Below are positions 6,083 to 12,325 of a DNA stretch of 13,031 nt, one piece after another; within the stretch, counting starts at the first letter, position 1, and every line of letters begins with the position of its first letter. Under the pieces are notes generated by a model that worked only from the letters and a program-made list of their open reading frames with translations, made no database searches and was not told where the DNA came from. The stretch is from an uncultured Clostridia bacterium (GTDB taxonomy: Bacteria; Bacillota; Clostridia; Oscillospirales; Acutalibacteraceae), in the NCBI GenBank assembly GCA_958436475.1, contig CAUBKG010000055.1, forward strand, positions 1 through 13,031. Reading direction: 5' to 3'. The translations under genes were made by a program, and so were the position numbers.

Positions 6083-6726
6083 AGAACAAGAGAGAAGTTG
6101 TTCTAAGAAAAAAGATAGAAAGGGGCTGATTCCAGTGTACGATGAGGAACCGTTTCAGGGTATCAGCCGTGCGCTTTGACCCAAACCATTTTGAAATGAC
6201 GGTGAGTTTTTCCGGAAACTGTTTAGAGCAGGCTTCTGTGGGTGTGATTCCAAAATCGTGAAACTTGGAGCGTTGAATCCAAAGTGTGTTCTGAAAAACG
6301 CAAGGAAAAACTTCCATTTAAGTTTGTGATATTTAATCAAGGTTCTGCAAGTGTTTGAAGCGTACGGTTGAGAAACCGATCATATTGCATGCAGGAGATT
6401 GGTCCAATGGAAAAGTAAATGGAAACTGGAAAGGGAACAGAAGGGAAAATCTTTCGTTTCTGAGTACAGCAGATGAAGGCAGATTTCTTCCTATTCCATG
6501 CAGAGTTGTTAAGTGAAATTTTTAAGCGCTTTCAGTTCGGCATTCAGGAAGAATGCAGCAGAGATTAGATTGGCACAGAGTGTGGTACTCGCTCTGGCGG
6601 AAGAATAGGCCGGGGCAGGGAAACGAAACTTTTCTGCTTTGCTGAAAAAGGTCTGCAAGAAATTCAGGTAAAAACAGCAATATTTCAATAAGCTCCGTTG
6701 GGTTTCCGGCGGAGCTTATTTTTTTT
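6083..6726 (+). ncRNA. Large structured non-coding RNA, about 640 nt (ROOL-like candidate)
   Basis: This stretch has no credible gene in any frame, yet it lies between a perfect promoter and a strong terminator. It holds many local stems: AGAACAA (6083-6089)/TTGTTCT (6098-6104) at the very 5' end; GGCTGAT (6124-6130)/ATCAGCC (6162-6168); CGGTT-GAGA-AACCG (6365-6378), a GNRA tetraloop; GCATTC/GAATGC (6540-6556); CAGAG/CTCTG (6576-6596); GCAGGGAA (6615-6622)/TTTTCTGC (6630-6637). Length, lack of coding, a solo transcription unit and the Firmicutes host fit the large ornate RNA classes. ROOL (about 580 nt) is the best guess from length and host. OLE is less likely because its usual isoprenoid/DNA-repair neighbours are absent. 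I could not recognise a class-specific sequence, so the class remains open. It is clearly less GC-rich than the flanking genes. It is not tmRNA or RNase P: none of their hallmark motifs are seen. Confidence 0.62.
6687..6726 (+). terminator. Terminator of the large non-coding RNA
   Basis: AATAAGCTCCGTTGG (6687-6701) pairs with CCGGCGGAGCTTATT (6706-6720) with two G-T wobbles and a GTTT loop, followed by a run of eight T. Confidence 0.93.
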
Positions 6727-6786
6727 GCGCCTGAAATTTTTGGAATGCCCGGGAATAGTGTTTCTATATATTACTGGCGCATTTCA

Positions 6787-6795
6787 TGTTATACT
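6787..6795 (+). promoter_or_regulatory. Extended -10 promoter of the deaminase gene
   Basis: TG-T-TATACT (6787-6795) is an extended -10 element. The -35 region (around 6766-6772) is poor. Transcription would start about 25 bases before the ATG at 6829. Confidence 0.5.
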
Positions 6796-6828
6796 AAGCG
6801 TAAACCTCGAAAACAAAGGAGATTTTTT

Positions 6829-7227
6829 ATGCCACTCACGCCGGAACAAAAGGAATTGGTCGCCGCGGCGGCGGATGCCATCAACCGTGTGTATGAAAAA
6901 GGGAACCGCTATCACGTGGTGGGAGCGGCGCTCCGTGCCAAAAGCGGAGCGGTGTTTACAGGGGTGAATTGCGATGGAATCCACGGCTCCTGCGCGGAAT
7001 TTGAGGCAATGGGGGCGGCAAAAATAGCCGGGGAACGGGAATACGAGTGCATTGTGGCAGTCGCTTCTCCGGAAAAGAAAAACCAGATCGTTTCCCCGTG
7101 CGGCAACTGCCGGCAGATGCTGTTTGAATATTGCCCGGATATCCGTGTGATCGTGCTGGATGAGGGAAAACAGCCGGTAGTCAAAACCGCGCGGGAGCTT
7201 TTGCCCTATCCATACATTGAATTATGA
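6829..7227 (+). CDS. Cytidine deaminase family protein, blasticidin-S-deaminase-like
   Basis: This is a zinc-dependent cytosine-nucleoside deaminase of 132 residues, the usual size for the tetrameric class. The zinc and catalytic motifs are complete: C55-A-E57 in HGSCAEFEAM, then P90-C91-G-N-C94-R-Q. C55, C91 and C94 bind zinc and E57 is the proton shuttle. The segment after the second motif (MLFEYCPDIRVIV, then ARELLPYPYIEL) resembles blasticidin-S deaminases more than standard Cdd proteins, which usually have NASYGLTVCAER. It may act on cytidine in pyrimidine salvage or on another cytosine-bearing compound; resistance to blasticidin cannot be claimed. I chose ATG 6829 because it follows AAAGGAG by seven bases and starts MPLTPEQKELVAAA. 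A start at 6745 would add 28 unrelated residues and lie upstream of the promoter. The stop overlaps the convergent neighbour by six bases. Confidence 0.85.
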   Translation: MPLTPEQKELVAAAADAINRVYEKGNRYHVVGAALRAKSGAVFTGVNCDGIHGSCAEFEAMGAAKIAGEREYECIVAVASPEKKNQIVSPCGNCRQMLFEYCPDIRVIVLDEGKQPVVKTARELLPYPYIEL

Positions 7228-8685
7228 TGGAAACGTTAGGCGCTCCACAAAGGCTTCATTAAATACAGGATCGGATTCAAGTTCGATATATCGGATAGTT
7301 TCAAGCAGCAGGGCCATTTCCTGATTGTAACCTTGAAGAAGCACTCGTTTTGCCCCGCATAACGCGGTGTTTCCCGCGGAAACCAGCTTTTCTTCTAAGC
7401 CTTTTGGTATAAGCCCGATGCGGCAGGCGGAAGCGGGATTCAAATGCTCGCCGAAGCTGCCCGCGAGAGCGGCGGTTGCGATTTCTTCCGGTGTGAGCGC
7501 GGCCTTTTGCAGTAGGGTATCCACTCCCGCGGCCATCGCCGCCTTTGCAAGCTGGATTTCACGCACGTCCTGCGGTTCCAAGTAGACTGCCGAATCGCCG
7601 AGCCGCACAGGCTTTTCCAGGTATCCGTTTTCCTCCAGAAGGCCTTCCTCCAGCAGGCAGGCGATCCAATCGATGAGGCCGGAGCCGCACACGCCGCAGG
7701 CGGGCGCATCGCCAATGGTGGAAAAAGACATGCGGCCATTTTCCCGCCGCACTCCCCACACAGCGCCTTCCACCGCGCCGCAGCCGCTGGAAATATGGGC
7801 CCCTTCGAACGCGGGCCCGGCGGCGCAGGAGCAGCAGAGGATTTCCTTGCCGGTATGCAGGGCGATTTCACCGTTTGTTCCGATATCGATCAGCAAGTAA
7901 GGCTTTTTTGTGCCGGCAAGCTCCAGTGCCAAAAGCCCTGCCGCCGTATCGCCTCCGACAAAGCCGGAAATACAGGGAAAAGCATAGCCAGCACCGGCGT
8001 TTAGCCCAATATCCCGCCCGGAAAAGGATTCACCGAAAAAACAGCGGGGTGTATGCGGGTAAGAAGCAAGGGAAGAAGCATCCAGACCGAAGAGAAAATG
8101 CATCATAGCGGTGTTGCCGCACAGCACGCACTGCTCCACTAGGCGGCTTCCGATCTGCTCGTTTATTTGTTTCACCAAAATTTTTTGCAGAACCGCCCGG
8201 TTTTGAGGCGCTTCCATAGTAAATTGGATGCGGCTGATCACATCATGGCCGAAGGCTCGCTGCCGGTTCAAAACCGTAAATTCCGAAAGCTTTTGTTTGG
8301 TGGAGAGCTCGTAAAAAGCACCGGCAATGGTGGTGGTGCCGATATCCAGCGCAAGGCCGAGCGGAGCCGCCGGTTCTGCCGGAGCTTCAGCACCGGCGCG
8401 GATTTCGGCTGGCTGCAGCATGAGGGTGCAGTCTCCCAGCAAAAAGCACCGGCAGGCGAGCCGGACGCCCTCCTCCAGTTCCTTCTCTGAAAGGAGCTTT
8501 TTTTCCGCTTGGGAGGGAGGGGAGAGCCGGCCGAAAGTCTTTATTTTGCATTTGCCGCAGGAGCCCCTGCCGCCGCAGGGAGAATCTATTGGAAAACCAT
8601 GGCGGCGGAGAAGCTCCGTGGCCGTGCATACGCCGGCTTCTTCATAAATTGTTGATTCATTTCCGTAATATACGGTAACTTTCAT
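7222..8685 (-). CDS. [2Fe-2S] ferredoxin-ASKHA ATPase, RACE-like corrinoid activator
   Basis: RACE proteins use ATP and a [2Fe-2S] cluster to reduce inactive Co(II) corrinoid back to Co(I) on methyltransferase partners. The N-terminal ferredoxin domain has C37, C43, C46 (SPCGGRGSCGKCK) and C78 (RLACRC), the complete plant-type cluster set. After a short linker, the DUF4445/ASKHA part begins LALDIGTTTIAG (D114-IGTTT, phosphate loop). It continues with LCGNTAMMHFLFG, a second nucleotide motif LLIDIGTNGEIAL, and a C-terminal AALAGSFGEHLNP. At 487 residues it is shorter than well-studied RACE proteins (about 600), so the linker region looks reduced. AGGAGG precedes the ATG by about eight bases. 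A divergent DUF1638 gene lies upstream; no corrinoid protein or methyltransferase is in the window, so its client is unknown. Role inferred from family. Confidence 0.85.
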   Translation of the reverse strand: MKVTVYYGNESTIYEEAGVCTATELLRRHGFPIDSPCGGRGSCGKCKIKTFGRLSPPSQAEKKLLSEKELEEGVRLACRCFLLGDCTLMLQPAEIRAGAEAPAEPAAPLGLALDIGTTTIAGAFYELSTKQKLSEFTVLNRQRAFGHDVISRIQFTMEAPQNRAVLQKILVKQINEQIGSRLVEQCVLCGNTAMMHFLFGLDASSLASYPHTPRCFFGESFSGRDIGLNAGAGYAFPCISGFVGGDTAAGLLALELAGTKKPYLLIDIGTNGEIALHTGKEILCCSCAAGPAFEGAHISSGCGAVEGAVWGVRRENGRMSFSTIGDAPACGVCGSGLIDWIACLLEEGLLEENGYLEKPVRLGDSAVYLEPQDVREIQLAKAAMAAGVDTLLQKAALTPEEIATAALAGSFGEHLNPASACRIGLIPKGLEEKLVSAGNTALCGAKRVLLQGYNQEMALLLETIRYIELESDPVFNEAFVERLTFPS

Positions 8686-8717
8686 CCCTGCCGCCTCCTG
8701 CTTTCTGTTTATAGTTT

Positions 8718-8726
8718 ATTATACCA
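8718..8726 (-). promoter_or_regulatory. Extended -10 promoter of the RACE-like gene
   Basis: On the minus strand, TGG-TATAAT ends at 8718. It lies on the outer arm of the first hairpin repeat, and the predicted start near 8711 leaves a 25-base leader. No good -35 box is seen. Confidence 0.5.
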
Positions 8727-8814
8727 TGAACGCGGAGCGTGAATGGTATAATTGCCCAACCCGCCACTCTGTGGCGTGGGGGCATCAGGCCGGTATAATC
8801 TGCAAAGCAGATAT
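8721..8814. repeat. Tandem hairpin repeat, unit A
   Basis: A hairpin opens the unit: ATACCAT (8721-8727), GA, ACGC, a GGA triloop, GCGT, GA, ATGGTAT (8743-8749). The two GA steps face each other and could form tandem sheared G-A pairs. It is followed by AATTGCCCAACCC, then a second hairpin CGCCAC-TCT-GTGGCG (about 8762-8776) enclosed by TGCCC/GGGCA, then GGCCGGTATAATCTGC and TCTGC-AAA-GCAGA. Unit B repeats this plan directly downstream. Confidence 0.8.
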
Positions 8815-8920
8815 ATACCCATGAACACGAAGTGTGAATGGTATAATTGCCCAACCCGGCGGTTGCCGCCTTTCGACGGCGAGACGGCGAGGGCATGAAC
8901 CTGGTAGAATAAGTGCTCGC
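8815..8920. repeat. Tandem hairpin repeat, unit B
   Basis: The unit opens ATACC-C-AT, GA, ACAC, a GAA triloop, GTGT, GA, ATGGTAT (8838-8844). Compared with unit A, the inner stem ACGC/GCGT has become ACAC/GTGT, a matched pair change that keeps the helix. AATTGCCCAACCC follows unchanged. The second stem-loop is different and longer (GGCGG...CCGCC, then further GC-rich sequence), but it is again closed by GGGCAT and followed by CCTGGTAGAATAAGTGC, related to the unit A tail. The right boundary is approximate. Confidence 0.75.
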
Positions 8921-8966
8921 GATTATTATACAATAATTCCCCCCCGAAAGGAAAGGATGTGTTTTC

Positions 8967-9716
8967 ATGCGCTTGAAACTGATTGCCTGCAAGGTGCTCA
9001 CAAGGGAAATCAGCGCCTTAAGCGCCGTCTGCCCGCATTATATCGACGTGACGTTCCTTCGCCAGGGCTTCCATAACGACCCGGCCCTGCTGCAAAAGAC
9101 GCTTCAGGCGGAAATCGACCGCATCGACCGCGGGGAAGACATTTATTCCTGCTCCGGGAGCATGCCCGATTACGATGCCATCTTATTAGCCTATGGGCTG
9201 TGCGGCGGTGGCACTTGCGGCGTAACCTCCCGGAAATATCCCATTGTGCTGCCCCGAGCAGCAGACTGCATCACCCTGCTACTCGGGAGCAGGGAACGAT
9301 ACCGACGGGCATTCGAAGAGGAAAGCGGAACCTTCTGGTACACGGAAGGATGGGTGGAAAACAGCCCGGTGCCGGATGGAAAAAATGAAAAGGCGGCGTA
9401 TGAAAAATACCGCCGGATTTATGATGAAGAAAGCGCCCGTTTCCTTGCGGCGGAGGAAGAGAGCTTTGTGGGTAATTACCGCCGGGCCGCTGTGATCGGA
9501 AAAAGGGGAACCGATTCTTCCGCCGCGAAGCAGGCGGCGAAAAAAGCCGCGGACGCTTATGACTGGAATTACATAGAATATGAGTATGACGACCGGCTCC
9601 TCAGCCGCCTTTTGAACGGCGGATGGGATGCTTCGGATTTTCTCATCCTGCCCAAGGGGCACTCCGCCCGGCCAAGCTATGGGGAAAATATTGTAGAGGA
9701 TGCAGAAGATTGTTAA
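8967..9716 (+). CDS. DUF1638 domain protein
   Basis: This 249-residue cytoplasmic protein of unknown function matches the DUF1638 pattern: KLIACKVLTREI at the start, then YDAILLAYGLCGGGTCGVTS, then PIVLPRAADCITLLLGSRER. The family is best known from methanogens and acetogens near corrinoid-dependent methyltransferase genes. The cysteines C8, C79, C84 and C101 sit in the recognisable blocks and could bind a metal, which is inference. The C-terminal part has a VIGKRGT segment and ends in DFLILPKGHSARPSYGENIV. The ATG follows GAAAGGA by about nine bases. The gene is divergent from the RACE-like gene across the two hairpin repeats, and the pairing suggests a shared role in corrinoid or methyl-transfer metabolism. 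No clear terminator follows; only an AT-only hairpin AAAAAAC/GTTTTTT (about 9717-9737). Confidence 0.8.
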   Translation: MRLKLIACKVLTREISALSAVCPHYIDVTFLRQGFHNDPALLQKTLQAEIDRIDRGEDIYSCSGSMPDYDAILLAYGLCGGGTCGVTSRKYPIVLPRAADCITLLLGSRERYRRAFEEESGTFWYTEGWVENSPVPDGKNEKAAYEKYRRIYDEESARFLAAEEESFVGNYRRAAVIGKRGTDSSAAKQAAKKAADAYDWNYIEYEYDDRLLSRLLNGGWDASDFLILPKGHSARPSYGENIVEDAEDC

Positions 9717-9773
9717 AAAACAAAACAAGTTTTTTGGGAAAAAGAAAAAATCCACAAATTTTTGCAAAAAAGA

Positions 9774-9791
9774 TTGACAACATTTTGTCAA
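9774..9791. promoter_or_regulatory. Palindrome just upstream of the serC promoter
   Basis: TTGACAA (9774-9780) and TTGTCAA (9785-9791) form a perfect inverted repeat around CATT, six bases before the -35 box. It may be an operator for a dimeric regulator, or a chance copy of a -35 sequence. Confidence 0.4.
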
Positions 9792-9796
9792 TCCCA

Positions 9797-9824
9797 TTGA
9801 CTTTGCAGAAGAAACAGGTATAAT
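9797..9824 (+). promoter_or_regulatory. Sigma-A promoter of serC-serA
   Basis: TTGACT (9797-9802), a 16-base spacer, then TATAAT (9819-9824). Transcription would start near 9831 and leave a short leader to the TTG start at 9864. Confidence 0.82.
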
Positions 9825-9863
9825 GGTAATCACATCCTAAATTCATGCAAGGAGGCAGTTGTT

Positions 9864-10949
9864 TTGTCGAGAGTATACAATTTTTCAGCCGGCCCTTCCG
9901 TTCTTCCGGAAGCAGTCTTAAAGAGAGCTGCGGATGAAATGCTGGATTACCAGGGCTCTGGCCAATCGGTAATGGAGATGTCCCACCGTTCCAAGGTTTA
10001 TGCGGGCATCATTGAAAACTGTGAGGCCCTTCTCCGTGAGGTCATGAACATTCCGGAGAATTATAAAGTCCTGTTCCTTCAGGGCGGCGCTTCCTCTCAG
10101 TTTGCCATGGTTCCCCTGAACCTGATGAACAAGAACAAGAAAGCGGATTTCGTGATTACCGGCCAGTGGGCAACCAAGGCCTATAAGGAAGCCGCGCGTT
10201 ACGGCGAGGCCAATGTAATTGCCTCCTCCAAGGATAAAACCTTTTCGTATATTCCGGAGCTGGATCCTTCCACCTTCACGAAGGATGCGGATTATTTCCA
10301 CATTTGCCTGAACAATACGATTTACGGCACCCGCTTCACGAAGCTGCCGGAAACGGGCGACGTTCCGCTGGTTGCGGATATGTCCTCCTGCATCCTTTCC
10401 GAACCGGTGGATGTTTCGAAATTCGGCGTGATTTACGCCGGTGCACAGAAGAACATGGGCCCTGCGGGCCTGACGGTCGTTATCGTCCGGGAAGACCTCA
10501 TCGGCAATGCAATGGACTTCACTCCCACCATGTTCAATTACGCCACGCATTCGGAAAACGGCTCCATGTTCAACACGCCTCCTACCTATGCGATCTATAT
10601 CTGCATGCTGGTGCTCGAGTGGATCAAATCCGAATTCGGCGGGCTCGAGGCCATGAAGGCCCATAATGAAAAGAAGGCCGGCATCCTTTATGATTTCCTC
10701 GATTCCTCCAAGCTCTTTCGAGGTACGGTAGAGAAGAAGGATCGTTCTCTCATGAACGTTCCGTTCGTTACCGGCAACGAGGAGTTGGATGCAAAGTTCA
10801 TCAAGGAATCCATTGAGGCAGGCTTCGTCAACCTGAAGGGCCACCGTTCCGTTGGAGGCATGCGCGCTTCTATTTATAACGCTATGCCCATCGAAGGCGT
10901 GGAAAAGCTGGTCGCCTTCATGAAAGAATTCGAAGAAAAGAATTCCTGA
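9864..10949 (+). CDS. serC: Phosphoserine aminotransferase
   Basis: SerC is a PLP enzyme that makes O-phosphoserine from 3-phosphohydroxypyruvate and glutamate, the second step of serine synthesis. The 361-residue product has the family length. It begins SRVYNFSAGPSVLPEAVLKR and has the PLP-lysine region YAGAQKNMGPAGLT with Lys196. Further family segments are LFLQGGASSQFAMVP and, near the end, GFVNLKGHRSVGGMRASIYNA. The start codon is TTG at 9864. A full AAGGAGG lies eight bases before it, and the next residues match family N-termini, so the rare start is well supported. The gene is first in an operon with serA, 25 bases before the serA ATG. In the window the same precursor chain feeds cysE, which uses serine. 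Confidence 0.97.
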   Translation: MSRVYNFSAGPSVLPEAVLKRAADEMLDYQGSGQSVMEMSHRSKVYAGIIENCEALLREVMNIPENYKVLFLQGGASSQFAMVPLNLMNKNKKADFVITGQWATKAYKEAARYGEANVIASSKDKTFSYIPELDPSTFTKDADYFHICLNNTIYGTRFTKLPETGDVPLVADMSSCILSEPVDVSKFGVIYAGAQKNMGPAGLTVVIVREDLIGNAMDFTPTMFNYATHSENGSMFNTPPTYAIYICMLVLEWIKSEFGGLEAMKAHNEKKAGILYDFLDSSKLFRGTVEKKDRSLMNVPFVTGNEELDAKFIKESIEAGFVNLKGHRSVGGMRASIYNAMPIEGVEKLVAFMKEFEEKNS

Positions 10950-10974
10950 ATTATTTTTGGAAAGAGAGAACGAT

Positions 10975-12141
10975 ATGTATCAGATTGCAACACTCAATAA
11001 GATTTCTTCTTCCGGGCTCGATTGCTTCGATACCAAAACGTATACATACGGCGATGAAATCACCGGAGCGGACGCTATTATGGTCCGCTCGGCTTCCATG
11101 CATGATATGGAACTGCCGAAGGAGCTCAAGGCCATTGCGCGTGCCGGAGCCGGAGTCAACAACATCCCGATCGATAAGTGCTCGGAAGCCGGTATCGTGG
11201 TATTCAATACGCCGGGCGCCAATGCAAACGCCGTAAAAGAGCTGGTGCTGGCGGGCATGCTGATGAGCTCCCGCAAGATCGTTCCTGCGATCGATTGGGC
11301 CAAAACCTTAAAAGGCGAAGGCGATGCGGTGACGAAGCTGGTGGAAAAAGGGAAGAGCGCGTTCGCAGGCCCTGAAATCAGCGGCAAGAGCCTCGGCGTT
11401 ATCGGCCTCGGCGCGATCGGCATCCTGGTAGCCAATGCCGCGCACAGCCTCGGTATGGATGTGTATGGATACGACCCATACCTGTCGGTAGACGCTGCGT
11501 GGGGGCTGTCTCGCTCCATCCACCATGCCAAAAGCTTAAAAGAAATTTATGAAAACTGCGATTATATCACCGTGCATGTCCCACTGACCAATGAAACCAA
11601 AGGCATGATCGGTGCCGAAGCAATTGCTTCTATGAAAGACGGCGTGCGCATCCTCAACTTTGCCCGCAACGGCCTCGTGGCGGACACGGACATTGTGAAA
11701 GCTCTGGAAACGGGTAAGGTCGCCGCGTATGTTACCGATTTCCCAACTGATGAAGTCATCGGCGTGGAGGGCGTGATCGCCATTCCGCATCTCGGCGCTT
11801 CCACCCCCGAATCGGAAGACAATTGCGCAAGAATGGCCGCGCAGGAGCTGATTGCTTATTTGGAAGACGGCAACATCACCAATTCCGTCAACCTGCCGGA
11901 GGTCGTCCTGCCGAGGGCAACCGAAAGCCGCATCTGCGTGATCCATCGCAACATCCCGCACATGCTCACACAGATTTCCAGCACGGTTTCTTCGGAAAAC
12001 TTGAACATCGAGAATATGATCAACAAATCCAAAAAGGATTATGCTTACACGGTTCTCGATATCGTCGGCAAGGTTTCGGAGAAGGCGGTCGAGGAGATCA
12101 AATCCATTGACGGCGTGATCCGTGTTACGGTGATCGATTAA
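10975..12141 (+). CDS. serA: D-3-phosphoglycerate dehydrogenase
   Basis: SerA oxidises 3-phosphoglycerate to 3-phosphohydroxypyruvate with NAD, the first step of serine synthesis. The 388-residue protein is the short form. It has a substrate domain with NNIPIDKCSEAGIVVFNTPG, a Rossmann NAD motif GLGAIG (144-149), and the catalytic set R231 (NFARNGL), E260 (DEVIG) and H272 (IPHLGAS). It ends with an ACT domain from about residue 315 (SRICVIHRNIPHMLTQISS onwards), which suggests serine feedback control. I chose ATG 10975: it follows GGAAAGAGAG and starts MYQIATLNKI. The in-frame upstream codon at 10957 would add six residues without a site. It is the second gene of the serC operon, followed by a terminator. 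Confidence 0.96.
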   Translation: MYQIATLNKISSSGLDCFDTKTYTYGDEITGADAIMVRSASMHDMELPKELKAIARAGAGVNNIPIDKCSEAGIVVFNTPGANANAVKELVLAGMLMSSRKIVPAIDWAKTLKGEGDAVTKLVEKGKSAFAGPEISGKSLGVIGLGAIGILVANAAHSLGMDVYGYDPYLSVDAAWGLSRSIHHAKSLKEIYENCDYITVHVPLTNETKGMIGAEAIASMKDGVRILNFARNGLVADTDIVKALETGKVAAYVTDFPTDEVIGVEGVIAIPHLGASTPESEDNCARMAAQELIAYLEDGNITNSVNLPEVVLPRATESRICVIHRNIPHMLTQISSTVSSENLNIENMINKSKKDYAYTVLDIVGKVSEKAVEEIKSIDGVIRVTVID

Positions 12142-12152
12142 TTGTATTTTTC

Positions 12153-12185
12153 AAGGGCTGCCCGGAAACGGCGCAGCCCTTTTTA
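12153..12185 (+). terminator. Terminator of serC-serA
   Basis: AGGGCTGC (12154-12161) pairs with GCAGCCCT (12173-12180), extended inside by CCG-GAAA-CGG, followed by a run of T. Confidence 0.9.
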
Positions 12186-12215
12186 TATGGTATTCGGCCG
12201 TTTTTGTATACAGAT

Positions 12216-12244
12216 TTGCAAAATGATGGGGAATGCTGTATAAT
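12216..12244 (+). promoter_or_regulatory. Sigma-A promoter of the YwaF-type gene
   Basis: TTGCAA (12216-12221), exactly 17 bases, TATAAT (12239-12244). The leader that follows contains a hairpin TATAGAT (12283-12289)/ATCTATA (12301-12307) shortly before the gene. Confidence 0.85.
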
Positions 12245-12325
12245 AAAAACTAACCGCGAATAGGCGGGTAACATGGACTTATTATAGATTGCCTGCCGTG
12301 ATCTATAAAAAATTTCTGAAGAAGG

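Noticed and set aside
6142..6261. Short frame (about 39 codons from ATG 6142) and a shorter one from GTG 6136 inside the large RNA region
   Set aside because: The AAAGGGG stretch is too far from the ATG, the products resemble nothing, and the bases take part in the GGCTGAT/ATCAGCC stem.
6045..6340. Minus-strand frames of 61 and 90 codons across the promoter and 5' part of the large RNA
   Set aside because: No ribosome binding site and no recognisable protein; one would read through the perfect plus-strand promoter. They are chance frames in AT-rich DNA.
9717..9737. AAAAAAC/GTTTTTT hairpin after the DUF1638 gene as a terminator
   Set aside because: The stem is only A-T apart from one pair, too weak for a confident intrinsic terminator.
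12274..12288. Tiny frame ATG-GAC-TTA-TTA-TAG (MDLL) in the leader of the YwaF-type gene, as a possible leader peptide
   Set aside because: Too short to judge, no clear ribosome binding site, and no attenuator-like terminator follows it.
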